DNA of 64,000 nucleotides from Paraburkholderia agricolaris (GTDB lineage: Bacteria; Pseudomonadota; Gammaproteobacteria; Burkholderiales; Burkholderiaceae): contig NZ_QPER01000001.1 in NCBI RefSeq assembly GCF_009455635.1, positions 3,410,001-3,474,000 on the forward strand, written 5' to 3'. Shown piece after piece: positions 47,617-56,979 of this stretch. A program made the translations under genes and the position numbers. The notes beneath the pieces are model-generated. The model saw nothing but the letters and a program-made list of their open reading frames with translations, made no database searches and was not told where the DNA came from. The number at the start of each line of letters is the position of its first letter. The stretch's first letter is position 1.

Positions 47617-50443
47617 GGCTAGGCTTGGAAAGCAGGTTAGAAGTTGGATCGCGGTCGGGCAAAGCATCGGCGCCTTCGTCTTCCAGCGCATCGGGTGCTT
47701 CGGGCGGTGTTTCCACCGGCAAGGTAAACCAGAAGCGCGCGCCTTCGACACGGCCGTCCGCGGACATCCGATTGAGCGCGCCGATTGTACCGCCGTGCGC
47801 TTCGACGATCGCGCGGCAGATCGCGAGGCCAAGGCCGATGCCCGGCTTGGCCGACTCCTTCTCGCCGCGCGTGAATTTCTCGAACACACGCGCTTCCATG
47901 CCGGCCGGCAGACCCGGCCCGTTATCGTCGACCGCGACGCGTACGAACGATTTGCCGTCCGCGTCGAGACGTTGCGCGCCGATCGTCAACGGCGTATCCG
48001 GCGGGGTGTACTTGGCCGCGTTCTCGAACAGGTTCGAGAAGAGCCGCTCCATCAGCACCGCATCGAGATGCAGCAGCGGTAAATCGGCAGGCAGCTTGAC
48101 TTGCACCGGATGATTCGCCAGCACGCGTTTGCACGCCCGCAGCGCGGCACCCACCGTTTCCTCGAGAAGGGTCCACTGCTGGTTCAGTTGCAGGCTGCCT
48201 GCCTGCAAACGCGCCATGTCGAGCAGATTGGTGACGATGCCGGTCATGCGCAGCGCCTCTTCGTGAATCGCTTCGACGAGATCGTCGCCGGGTTGCGCAC
48301 CGGGATGCGCCTCGCGCGATTGCGCCAGCATCGACGAGAAGCCGACGATCGTCGTCAGCGGTGTGCGCAGGTCGTGCGAGATCGCCGACAGCAGCGAATT
48401 GCGCAAGCGCTCCGACTCCATATTGACGAGCGCGTCGCGCGCGATGTCGACGTAGTGCACCCGCTCCAGCGCCAGCGCGATCTGCGCGGCAAATGCGTCG
48501 AGCATGCGTTGCTGCTCAGGCACGTCCAGTTCGCGCTCGTCGCGCATCACGACCGCGAGCACACCGCGCGTGCGCATCGGCGCCTTCAGCGGCAGGTACA
48601 GCGCGGCGGCGGCCGGCAACGTATCGGTACCGTGTCCAGCCGGCTTCTGCTGATCGTAGACCCATTGACCGACGTCGCTATCGAGCATCTCGCCTTCGAG
48701 CGTGACCGCCGCATCGGGGTCCTCGATTTTCTGCTTCACCTGATCGGCGCTGTCCGGCAACAGGATCGCGACTCGCGCGCCGAACACTTCGCTGACATGC
48801 CGGCTGCCGATGCCGACGATCTGCTCGGTGGTAAGCGCGGCAGCCAGCTCACGCGCCATTGCATACATCGCGCCGGTGCGTTGTTCGCGACGCCGCGCGA
48901 CGCTCGCCTCGCGGCGCAAGCTCGACGTGAGATGGCTAATGACGAGTGAGGTCAGCAACATGCCGATGAAGGTCAGCAGGTACTGCGTGTCGGACACCGA
49001 CAGCGACATGCGCGGCGGCACGAAGAAGAAATCGAACGCCGCCACGCTCATGAACGACAGCACGACGCCCGGCCCACGCCCCAGCTTCACGGCCGTGAAA
49101 ATCACGCCAAGCAGGTACAGCATGACGAGGTTGGTCAGATCGATATGGTCGATCAGCTGACTCGACAATAGCGTAATGACCGCGCAAATCGTCAGTGCGA
49201 TGCCATAGGCGCGCGGCGGCGAACGGCGTTCGCGCGCCGTGCTCAGCGCCTCGCGCCACGCATTCGCCGTGGTATTGAGCAAGCGGCGCTGCTCGCCGCC
49301 GTCACGTTCCGACGACGCGCGAATCAGCGTGAGATCGAGGTCGCCCGCGCGTTCCGCGATGCGCTCGCCGAGCGGCCGGCGCACCCAGCGCTGAAAACCG
49401 CTGCGCGCCGATGCGCCGGCCACCAGCTTGGAGACGTTGCGAGCCTGCGCGTAGCCGATCAGCGCGGCGACCGCATCGGTGCCCGCCAGCGTCGCGGTTT
49501 CGGCGCCGAGTTCGGCGGCGAGCTTCAAGGCGTTCAGTGTGCGTTCGCGGCGCGCATCGGGCAGGCGCTGCAGCGCGGGTGTTTCGACGTAGACCGCGAT
49601 CCAGTCGGCCTTCAGGCTGGCGGCGAGGCGTGCCGCCGCGCGCACCAGCATCGGCGCTTCCGGCCCCGGACCGACACACACCAGCAAGCGCTCGCGCGCC
49701 TGCCAGATTCGCTCGATGGAACGGTCGGCACGATACTCACGCATCTGCGCATCGACACGGTCCGCGGTGCGGCGCAACGCCAGTTCGCGCAGCGCGATCA
49801 GATTGCCCTTGCGAAAGAAGTTGCGCACCGCGCGCTCGGCCTGCTGCGGCAAATACACCTTGCCGTCGCGCATCCGGTCGAGCAATTCTTCAGCGGGCAG
49901 GTCGACCAGGGTGACTTCGTCGGCGCGATCGAACACGCGGTCGGGCACCGTCTCCCAGACCCGGATACCGGTGATCTGGCCGACCACATCGTTCAGGCTT
50001 TCGAGGTGCTGGACGTTGACCGTGGTGTAGACGTCGATGCCCGCGTCGAGCAGTTCATAGACGTCCTGCCAGCGCTTCAGATGCCGCGCGCCCTGCACGT
50101 TCGAATGCGCGAGCTCGTCGACGAGAATCAGTTGCGGCTTGCGCGCGAGCGCGGCGTCGAGATCGAACTCGCCGAGCTTGCGGCCGCGATACTCGATCAC
50201 CGCGAGCGGCAGCACGTCGAGACCTTCGAGCAACGCAGCGGTTTCGCCGCGGCCATGCGTTTCGGCAATGCCGACCACCACGTCCGTGCCTTCATCGGCA
50301 CGGCGGCGCGCGGCCTGCAACATCGCATAGGTTTTGCCGACGCCCGCCGACGCGCCGAAGAAAATCTTCAGCCGGCCCCGTTGACGCTTTTCTTCGTCGC
50401 GTTGCAGCTTGTCGAGCAGTTCATCAGGATCGGGGCGGTTCAT
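47609..50443 (-). CDS. kdpD: Potassium sensor histidine kinase KdpD
   Basis: This membrane-bound sensor kinase and phosphatase has 944 residues. N-terminal KdpD domain with Walker A GASAGVGKT (residues 30-38) and ILVDELAHSN; a Usp-like domain at ~250-380; four membrane helices at ~405-500 (TICAVITLLSSQLID); a GAF-like region; the phospho-acceptor histidine near residue 689 in SHDLRTPLTTIVGF; and an HATPase domain (ENAAKYTP, DNGPGLP, GIGLGLAI). The ATG at 50443 is preferred over the TTG at 50449. About 150 bp separate it from kdpC. Confidence 0.97.
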   Translation of the reverse strand: MNRPDPDELLDKLQRDEEKRQRGRLKIFFGASAGVGKTYAMLQAARRRADEGTDVVVGIAETHGRGETAALLEGLDVLPLAVIEYRGRKLGEFDLDAALARKPQLILVDELAHSNVQGARHLKRWQDVYELLDAGIDVYTTVNVQHLESLNDVVGQITGIRVWETVPDRVFDRADEVTLVDLPAEELLDRMRDGKVYLPQQAERAVRNFFRKGNLIALRELALRRTADRVDAQMREYRADRSIERIWQARERLLVCVGPGPEAPMLVRAAARLAASLKADWIAVYVETPALQRLPDARRERTLNALKLAAELGAETATLAGTDAVAALIGYAQARNVSKLVAGASARSGFQRWVRRPLGERIAERAGDLDLTLIRASSERDGGEQRRLLNTTANAWREALSTARERRSPPRAYGIALTICAVITLLSSQLIDHIDLTNLVMLYLLGVIFTAVKLGRGPGVVLSFMSVAAFDFFFVPPRMSLSVSDTQYLLTFIGMLLTSLVISHLTSSLRREASVARRREQRTGAMYAMARELAAALTTEQIVGIGSRHVSEVFGARVAILLPDSADQVKQKIEDPDAAVTLEGEMLDSDVGQWVYDQQKPAGHGTDTLPAAAALYLPLKAPMRTRGVLAVVMRDERELDVPEQQRMLDAFAAQIALALERVHYVDIARDALVNMESERLRNSLLSAISHDLRTPLTTIVGFSSMLAQSREAHPGAQPGDDLVEAIHEEALRMTGIVTNLLDMARLQAGSLQLNQQWTLLEETVGAALRACKRVLANHPVQVKLPADLPLLHLDAVLMERLFSNLFENAAKYTPPDTPLTIGAQRLDADGKSFVRVAVDDNGPGLPAGMEARVFEKFTRGEKESAKPGIGLGLAICRAIVEAHGGTIGALNRMSADGRVEGARFWFTLPVETPPEAPDALEDEGADALPDRDPTSNLLSKPSHE

Positions 50444-50593
50444 GCTCAATGGTTTTCATGATAATGCGAGCGATAGTGCATGCATGGTGGCACGGCAGCA
50501 GCGCCACCGCAAATGGCAATCGCAAATGGCGAAGGCGGCACCGCATGGTCGCCGCCTCCTCGAACCACAGCCATCAATAACGCTGATCCGCGC

Positions 50594-51172
50594 TCAACCC
50601 TGCTTCATCTCGTCCAGCGCCAGATTCAGTTGCAGTACGTTCACGCGCGGTTCACCAAGAACGCCGAACTGGCGGCCAGTCGTATAACGATCGACCAGCG
50701 CCTGCACGTCGTTGGTGGCGAGCTTGCGCGCTTTGGCGACGCGTTCGATCTGGTACGCGGCCGCCGCCGGGCTGATCTCAGGATCGAGACCGCTGCCCGA
50801 GGACGTCACCAGATCGACCGGCACCGGCTTCGACATATCCGTGCCGGCCGCCTTCAACGCGTCGATGCGGCCTTTGATTTCGTCGGTCAGCGCCGGGTTG
50901 GTCGGGCCGAGGTTCGAACCGCCCGAATTGGTCGCGTTATACGGCATCAGGCTGGTGGCCGACAGACGGCCCCAGAAGTACTGCGGCGCATCGAACTGCT
51001 GGCCGATCAGCTTCGAGCCGACCACCTTGCCGTCCTTCTCGAGCAGGCTGCCGTTGGCCTGGTTGTTGAAGGCCGCCTGACCGACCGCGGTCATTACAGC
51101 GGGGTAAGCGAGTCCGGTGACGGCGGTCAGTACCGCGAAGATCACGATCAGCGGACGGAACAGATTTTTCAT
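50594..51172 (-). CDS. kdpC: Potassium-transporting ATPase subunit KdpC
   Basis: This accessory subunit has 192 residues and a single N-terminal membrane helix ([18 protein letters not shown]) with a periplasmic domain. Conserved segments are [14 protein letters not shown], and the C-terminal [12 protein letters not shown]. It follows kdpB by about 30 bp. Confidence 0.97.
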   Translation of the reverse strand: MKNLFRPLIVIFAVLTAVTGLAYPAVMTAVGQAAFNNQANGSLLEKDGKVVGSKLIGQQFDAPQYFWGRLSATSLMPYNATNSGGSNLGPTNPALTDEIKGRIDALKAAGTDMSKPVPVDLVTSSGSGLDPEISPAAAAYQIERVAKARKLATNDVQALVDRYTTGRQFGVLGEPRVNVLQLNLALDEMKQG

Positions 51173-51202
51173 GACAGATAACTCCTCTTAAGCTGCCGCT
51201 TC

Positions 51203-53287
51203 TCAAACCCAGCCGAATGCGGCCAGCACCATATCGATCAGCTTGATGCCGATGAACGGCACGATGATCCCGCCCAGACCGTAGACCAGCAGATTGCGGC
51301 GCAACAGAATCGCCGCACCCAGCGCCCGGTATTTCACGCCCTTGAGCGCCAGCGGAATCAGCAGCACGATGATCAGCGCATTGAAAATCACCGCCGACAT
51401 GATCGCCGAGGCCGGCGTGGCCAGATGCATCACGTTCAGCGCATTCAGCGCCGGATACGTGGTGGCGAACGCCGCCGGGATGATCGCGAAGTACTTGGCG
51501 ACGTCGTTGGCGATCGAGAACGTGGTGAGCGAGCCGCGCGTCATCAGCATCTGCTTGCCGATCTCGACGATCTCGATCAGCTTGGTCGGATTCGAATCGA
51601 GGTCGACCATGTTGCCGGCTTCTTTCGCGGCCTGCGTACCGGTGTTCATCGCCACCGCCACGTCCGCCTGCGCAAGCGCCGGGGCGTCGTTGGTGCCGTC
51701 GCCGGTCATCGCCACCAGACGGCCTTCGGCCTGGTGCGAACGGATCGTGGCGAGCTTCGCTTCCGGCGTGGCTTCGGCGAGGAAATCGTCGACGCCTGCT
51801 TCGGCTGCAATCGCCGCGGCCGTGAGACGGTTGTCGCCCGTCACCATGATGGTCTTGATACCCATCTTGCGCAGTTCGGCGAAGCGTTCCTTGATACCGC
51901 CCTTCACTACGTCCTTCAGTTCGATCACGCCAAGCACACGTGCGCCCTGCTCGCCTTTCTCGGCGACCACCAGCGGCGTGCTGCCGCGGCGCGCGACTTC
52001 GGCCACTGCCGTGCTGACTTCGTTCGGGAAACGGCCGCCATTCGCTTCCACATAGTTCTTCACTGCGTCGGCCGCGCCCTTACGGATTTCACGGCCCGGC
52101 AGATCCACACCGCTCATCCGCGTTTGCGCGGTGAAGGCGAGGAATTCCGCCTTCAGCGAGGCCATATCGCGTTGCCGGATATTGAAGCGTTGCTTCGCCA
52201 GCACGACGATGCTGCGGCCTTCCGGCGTTTCGTCGGCGAGCGACGAAAGCTGGGCGGCATCCGCCAGCGCTTCTTCGGTCAAACCCGGCGCCGGCACGAA
52301 TTGCGATGCCTGACGGTTACCGAGCGTGATCGTCCCGGTCTTGTCGAGCAGCAGCACGTCGACGTCACCGGCTGCTTCCACAGCACGGCCCGAGGTGGCA
52401 ATCACGTTCGCCTGCATCATGCGGCTCATGCCGGCCACACCGATCGCCGACAACAGTCCGCCGATGGTGGTCGGAATCAGACACACCAGCAACGCGACCA
52501 GCGCCGTGATCGTGACCACGTGACCCGCCTTGGCCGCTTCGACCGAGAACATCGAGAACGGCAGCAGCGTGGCGGTGGCCAGCAACATCACGATGGTCAG
52601 CGCGACCAGCAGGATTGTCAGCGCGATTTCGTTCGGCGTTTTCTGACGCTTGGCGCCTTCGACCATCGCGATCATGCGGTCGAGGAAGGCTTCGCCCGGA
52701 TTCGCCGTGACCCGCACGACAATCCAGTCCGACAGCACGCGCGTGCCGCCCGTCACCGACGAAAAATCGCCGCCCGACTCGCGGATCACCGGTGCGGATT
52801 CGCCCGTGATCGCCGATTCGTCGACCGACGCAACACCGTCGATCACTTCACCGTCAGCCGGAATCACGTCGCCGGTTTCGACCAGCACAACGTCGCCTTT
52901 ACGCAGATCGGACGCCGTCAGAATACGGATCGGCGACTTCGGATGCGGCTCGTTGAGCTTCTTGGCCATCACGTCTTTCTTCGCGCTGCGCAGCGACGCG
53001 GCCTGGGCCTTGGAACGGCCTTCGGCGAGCGCCTCCGCGAAGTTCGCGAACAGCACGGTGAACCACAGCCACAAGGTGACCGCGAGAATGAAGCCCGCGG
53101 GCGCCTCGGCCTGACCGCCGAGCGCGGCGATCCACAGAATGGTCGTCAGAATACTGCCGACGTACACGCAGAACATCACCGGGTTGCGGAACTGCGTGCG
53201 CGGTGTGAGCTTCTTGAAGGAGTCCACGATCGCCGGGCGCACCAGCGCCGGGTCGAACATGGACCTGGTTGCATTATGTTCAGTCAT
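51203..53287 (-). CDS. kdpB: Potassium-transporting P-type ATPase subunit KdpB
   Basis: This is the catalytic ATPase subunit of the high-affinity K+ pump (694 residues). The P-type ATPase motifs are complete: TGES, the phosphorylated Asp315 in [10 protein letters not shown], and the hinge [19 protein letters not shown]. Seven or so membrane helices are visible. It starts 68 bp after kdpA and precedes kdpC. Confidence 0.98.
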   Translation of the reverse strand: MTEHNATRSMFDPALVRPAIVDSFKKLTPRTQFRNPVMFCVYVGSILTTILWIAALGGQAEAPAGFILAVTLWLWFTVLFANFAEALAEGRSKAQAASLRSAKKDVMAKKLNEPHPKSPIRILTASDLRKGDVVLVETGDVIPADGEVIDGVASVDESAITGESAPVIRESGGDFSSVTGGTRVLSDWIVVRVTANPGEAFLDRMIAMVEGAKRQKTPNEIALTILLVALTIVMLLATATLLPFSMFSVEAAKAGHVVTITALVALLVCLIPTTIGGLLSAIGVAGMSRMMQANVIATSGRAVEAAGDVDVLLLDKTGTITLGNRQASQFVPAPGLTEEALADAAQLSSLADETPEGRSIVVLAKQRFNIRQRDMASLKAEFLAFTAQTRMSGVDLPGREIRKGAADAVKNYVEANGGRFPNEVSTAVAEVARRGSTPLVVAEKGEQGARVLGVIELKDVVKGGIKERFAELRKMGIKTIMVTGDNRLTAAAIAAEAGVDDFLAEATPEAKLATIRSHQAEGRLVAMTGDGTNDAPALAQADVAVAMNTGTQAAKEAGNMVDLDSNPTKLIEIVEIGKQMLMTRGSLTTFSIANDVAKYFAIIPAAFATTYPALNALNVMHLATPASAIMSAVIFNALIIVLLIPLALKGVKYRALGAAILLRRNLLVYGLGGIIVPFIGIKLIDMVLAAFGWV

Positions 53288-53355
53288 TGAATCCTCGAAT
53301 TTCCCGTTTGCGCCTATTCACTCGTTGGTCACTGGTGTCATGTCAACGGGCCGCC

Positions 53356-55161
53356 TCAGTGAGCGCCCATCATCATCAGATGTTCGACACCAGGTCCGAG
53401 TGCAAGCGCGGGCACATAAGTCAGCGCGCCCACCAGCAGCACCGTGCCGAGTAGCAACACGACGAACAGCGGGCCGTGCGTCGGCAGCGTGCCGCCGGTC
53501 ACACCGATACGCTTCTTCGAAGCCAGCGAACCGGCAATCGCCAGCACCGGGATGATCGTGCCGAAGCGGCCGAACCACATCGCGATAGCCGTGAGCCAGT
53601 TGTAGAACGGCGTGCTCACCGTCAGGCCGGCAAAAGCGCTGCCGTTGTTGTTCGCGGCCGAACTGAACGCATAGAGAATTTCGGAGAAACCGTGCGCGCC
53701 AGGGTTGGAAATACCAGCCTTGCCCGCATCGGTCAGCACCGCGATCGACGTGCCCACCAGCACCAGCAGCGGCGTGAGCAGCACCACGATCGACACCATC
53801 TTCATCTCGTACGCTTCGATCTTCTTGCCGACATATTCAGGCGTGCGGCCGATCATCAGGCCCGCGACGAACACGGCCAGCAGGGCGAACACGAGCATGC
53901 CGTACATACCGGAACCCACGCCGCCGAAGATCACTTCGCCGAGTTGCATCAGCAGCATCGGATAGAGACCGCCGATCGGCGTCAGCGAGTCGTGCGTATT
54001 CGCTACCGCACCGCACGAAGCCGCCGTGGTCGCTACCGTGAAGATGCCCGACTGCGCGATACCGAAGCGCGTTTCCTTGCCTTCCGCGTTACCGCCCGAC
54101 TGCAACGCATTCGCCGATTGATCGATATTCAACGCGGCGAACGCCGGATTGCCGCTTTGCTCGGCACTGATTTCGCCAACCACGCATGCAGTAAATGCAA
54201 TCGTCATCGCGGCGAGGACGGCGACGCCCTGTTTGCGGTCCGCGATCATGCGTCCGAACACCAGCGCCAATGCCGCCGGAATGATCAGGATCGAGAAGAT
54301 CTGCAGGAAGTTCGAGAACGGCGTCGGGTTTTCATACGGATGCGCCGAGTTGCCGTTAAAGAAGCCGCCGCCGTTGGTGCCGAGCATCTTGATCGACTCC
54401 TGCGAAGCGACCGGACCCATCGCGATGGTTTGCGCTTTCACCGGCGTGTCGACCGTGACCGGGTTGCCCTTCGCGTCCTTCACCGGGTTGCCTTGTGCAT
54501 CGAGCTTCGGTGCGGCGTAGGTGGTGGTTTGCAGCGTCGGCACGTCCTGATAGGCCTTGAAGTTCTGCACCACGCCCTGGCTCATCAGAAGCGCCGCGAC
54601 GATTGCCGCCATCGGCAGCAATACGTAGAGCGTCACGCGTGTGATGTCGACCCAGAAGTTGCCGATGGTTTGCGTCGTGTGACGCGCGAAGCCGCGAATC
54701 AGCGCGATCACCACCACGATGCCGGTTGCTGCCGACAGGAAGTTCTGCACGGTCAGGCCGAGCATCTGCGTCAGATAGCTGACGGTTTGCTCAGGCGTGT
54801 AGTCTTGCCAGTTCGTATTCGACACGAAGCTGACCGCCGTATTGAAGGCGCCGTCCACCGTCATCGGACCGAACTGCTGCGGATTGCCCGGCAGCCAGCC
54901 TTGCACGCGCAGCAGCACATAAAGGAACAGCACGCCGAGCACGTTGAACGCGATCGTGGCGATCGCGTAGTGCTTCCAGCTCATTTCCGCCGACGGATCG
55001 ACGCCCGCGATGCGATACAGCAAACGTTCGAGCGGGCCGCCAATGCGGACCACGCGCGAACTGCCGTCCATCACATTGCTCAGGTAGCGGGACATCGGCA
55101 CCGCGGCTGCCAGCAGCACGACGATGAAAAGGCCCGCTTGCAGGACATTGTTCGAGTTCAT
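53356..55161 (-). CDS. kdpA: Potassium-transporting ATPase subunit KdpA
   Basis: This K+-binding, channel-like subunit of the SKT superfamily has 601 residues and about ten membrane helices. Selectivity-filter-like segments include TNWQDY, GTNGGGFFNGNSAHP and TTAASCGAVANTHDSL. Its ATG overlaps the kdpF stop by four bases. Confidence 0.98.
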   Translation of the reverse strand: MNSNNVLQAGLFIVVLLAAAVPMSRYLSNVMDGSSRVVRIGGPLERLLYRIAGVDPSAEMSWKHYAIATIAFNVLGVLFLYVLLRVQGWLPGNPQQFGPMTVDGAFNTAVSFVSNTNWQDYTPEQTVSYLTQMLGLTVQNFLSAATGIVVVIALIRGFARHTTQTIGNFWVDITRVTLYVLLPMAAIVAALLMSQGVVQNFKAYQDVPTLQTTTYAAPKLDAQGNPVKDAKGNPVTVDTPVKAQTIAMGPVASQESIKMLGTNGGGFFNGNSAHPYENPTPFSNFLQIFSILIIPAALALVFGRMIADRKQGVAVLAAMTIAFTACVVGEISAEQSGNPAFAALNIDQSANALQSGGNAEGKETRFGIAQSGIFTVATTAASCGAVANTHDSLTPIGGLYPMLLMQLGEVIFGGVGSGMYGMLVFALLAVFVAGLMIGRTPEYVGKKIEAYEMKMVSIVVLLTPLLVLVGTSIAVLTDAGKAGISNPGAHGFSEILYAFSSAANNNGSAFAGLTVSTPFYNWLTAIAMWFGRFGTIIPVLAIAGSLASKKRIGVTGGTLPTHGPLFVVLLLGTVLLVGALTYVPALALGPGVEHLMMMGAH

Positions 55162-55250
55162 TCAATGTCCTCCGCGCGCAACAGCGCATAGACCAGGTAC
55201 GCAAACAACAACGCGGTAGCCGCGCCCGACAACCAGAGAATCCAGTTCAT
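55158..55250 (-). CDS. kdpF: Potassium-transporting ATPase subunit KdpF
   Basis: This 30-residue single-helix peptide (MNWILWLSGAATALLFAYLV and then YALLRAEDIE) stabilises the KdpABC complex. Its stop overlaps the kdpA start (ATGA) and its own start overlaps the stop of the small upstream ORF. Confidence 0.92.
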   Translation of the reverse strand: MNWILWLSGAATALLFAYLVYALLRAEDIE

Positions 55251-55360
55251 GAGCGGGCTCCCTGGCCGCGCCGGAACTGCATCAACTTCTCGCAGCCGGC
55301 AATCAATGCAAAGGTCAGCGCGGAAAACAGCACCAGCCCCCCGACATACAGCACATCCAT
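55247..55360 (-). CDS. Small membrane ORF preceding kdpF (37 residues)
   Basis: This short ORF is usually overlooked. It starts at the ATG at 55360 with GGAG seven bases upstream and reads MDVLYVGGLVLFSALTFALI, then AGCEKLMQFRRGQGARS: one membrane helix and a basic tail. Its TGA overlaps the kdpF ATG by four bases, so it is the first gene of the kdp operon. It is probably a genuine accessory peptide of the pump or a coupling leader. Confidence 0.7.
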   Translation of the reverse strand: MDVLYVGGLVLFSALTFALIAGCEKLMQFRRGQGARS

Positions 55361-55397
55361 TTTTGTTCTCCATACACGGACTTTGGATAGGTGGAAC

Positions 55398-55428
55398 GTT
55401 ATGCCGATACGCGTAAAGGCTTGGTCAA
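55398..55428 (-). promoter_or_regulatory. Tentative kdp operon promoter
   Basis: On the minus strand TTGACC (55428-55423) is followed after 19 bp by CATAAC (55403-55398). The spacing is long, typical of an activator-dependent promoter. The KdpE-like repeat lies 15 bp upstream of this -35. Confidence 0.35.
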
Positions 55429-55442
55429 AGGTAGGAGACCAG

Positions 55443-55461
55443 GTGTAAAAATCGTGTAAAC
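55443..55461 (-). promoter_or_regulatory. KdpE-like direct repeat operator
   Basis: On the minus strand TTTACA-N5-TTTACA (sequence GTTTACACGATTTTTACAC) gives two identical half sites with an 11-bp period, the arrangement OmpR-family regulators bind. It resembles the T-rich KdpE site of the E. coli kdp promoter. It is 83 bp upstream of the first kdp ORF. Confidence 0.55.
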
Positions 55462-55620
55462 GACCGCGGCGGCAGCGGTGCGCCGCGCTTGTGCCGTGCT
55501 TGAATCAATTAACCCGGCGCGCCGGCCGCCGCATTGGAAAGAAAGGATATAAATGGCCGCGCATTTAATTCTGGCCAAAATCCGAAACCATCGCTCATAA
55601 TGGCGCGCCGATAACCACCT

Positions 55621-55682
55621 GAATGGCCGTCGTTATTCACCGCGCCGGAATGCGTATTGGATTAAACGAAAACCGGCCATTC
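55621..55682 (+). repeat. Spaced inverted repeat upstream of the unknown gene
   Basis: GAATGGCCG (55621-55629) and CGGCCATTC (55674-55682) are perfect inverted 9-mers 44 bp apart, ending 23 bp before the ATG of the 398-residue protein. The DNA around them is more AT-rich than its surroundings. They might be operators or a long-range RNA hairpin in the leader. Confidence 0.35.
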
Positions 55683-55705
55683 ACCCAGCCAATAGCGCGC
55701 CCGAT

Positions 55706-56902
55706 ATGCCAATTGCTTCAGAAACCGAAAGCGGAACTGCACCCGAGCTCGTGAACGACGACCGCATCACGCTGCTGGCGGTGCTGTCGACTGCTCACTA
55801 CATAGACGACGATCGCTGCGACGCGGCGCGCGAGCGGCTGCTGGCGCATCCGGAAATCCAGTTTGAGCCGTGCACGTCGAGACAGTTGCTCAATTGGCTG
55901 ATCGCCGAAAAATATATCGACCGGGACGACGAGGAAAATGCCACGCTGAAAATTCTGCAGTGGTCGGAAGACAAAACCGTTGCACTGGATCAGCGCATTG
56001 CGATGCTGATTTATCTGAACGACGTCGATTCGAGAATTAGCGCACGCCTCGCTGCGTTGCTCGAACTGCGCAAAAAGAAAGCGAAAAATGCTTTCCTGAT
56101 GCAAGTCGGCGGCGTGCTGGCGGTATTGATCGGCTTCGGCATATACAAGCTGATACCCGATTCAACGCCGCAGTGCAGCGCGTCGTCAGCGACCTCGGCG
56201 CTCGATTCGCTGCTGCTCGAAAGTGCGGCGAAAGGCCTGGGTGGCCAGCAGATGGTGGAGGAGCACGAGTTCCCGCGCACCCGCAACTATCGGGAAATCG
56301 GCTATGACAGCAAGGACCATTCGCGCGGCTGCATCGCCGATCTCAGTCTCGACAAGGATCTGGTTCCCGGCAAAGAAAAGATGCAGATCGGCTATGTGGT
56401 CCTGCGGACCCCGGAAGACAAGAACCGGTTCGCCATCCAGGCTTTCCCGCCCGAGTACGTCATGGCGCGCTACAACGCGGCAACGCTGAACAACACGCTC
56501 GGCACGCCGGTCGGTCGGGACAACATGGAAACGGCAGTAAAGGCCGCGCTGGTGCAGCTCGACGCGCAGACCCACGCGCCTTCGATGCCCTCCACCAACG
56601 ACGATCAACCGGAGGGTCTCGCGAACAGCGTGCTGAGCGTCATTCCAAGCGCGAACTGCCGTGCACTGGCCGACGGGCGCCAATCATGCCCAGTGACGGT
56701 CGACTACCGGGACAATCTGCTGTCGGCGATCGGCGCGGTGCCGATCATCCAGTTGCACAGCGAGTTCGTGTTCGTGAAGAACGGCACCGGCTGGACGGTG
56801 TCCGACGACTTCCCCAAAACATTCTTGAGCGCGATCGTCACCGGACGGATGTCCGCGCTGAGCGCCAAGCCGCCCGGAGCCGCCAGCGAAGCGTCGAATT
56901 AA
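55706..56902 (+). CDS. Membrane protein of unknown function
   Basis: I do not recognise this 398-residue protein. Residues 1-~128 are hydrophilic and helical, likely cytoplasmic (LLAVLSTAHYIDDDRCDAARERLLAHP; SRQLLNWLIAEKYIDRDDEEN). One membrane helix lies at ~131-150 (LMQVGGVLAVLIGFGIYKLI). The remaining ~245 residues would be periplasmic, with about four cysteines that could form disulfides (QCSAS, RGCIADL, NCRALADGRQSCPV). It is divergent from kdp and convergent with the next gene. No catalytic motif is visible. Confidence 0.7.
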   Translation: MPIASETESGTAPELVNDDRITLLAVLSTAHYIDDDRCDAARERLLAHPEIQFEPCTSRQLLNWLIAEKYIDRDDEENATLKILQWSEDKTVALDQRIAMLIYLNDVDSRISARLAALLELRKKKAKNAFLMQVGGVLAVLIGFGIYKLIPDSTPQCSASSATSALDSLLLESAAKGLGGQQMVEEHEFPRTRNYREIGYDSKDHSRGCIADLSLDKDLVPGKEKMQIGYVVLRTPEDKNRFAIQAFPPEYVMARYNAATLNNTLGTPVGRDNMETAVKAALVQLDAQTHAPSMPSTNDDQPEGLANSVLSVIPSANCRALADGRQSCPVTVDYRDNLLSAIGAVPIIQLHSEFVFVKNGTGWTVSDDFPKTFLSAIVTGRMSALSAKPPGAASEASN

Positions 56903-56979
56903 CCGGCCGGCGCAAGCCCGCGCTACGGCGCGGGCCGAGCCTGATAACCCGCGATAGCCGCGGGCGGCCCGGCCAGGCG

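Noticed and set aside
51425..53290. A 621-codon open frame opposite kdpB
   Set aside because: Antisense to an ATPase with all catalytic motifs; mirror-frame composition.
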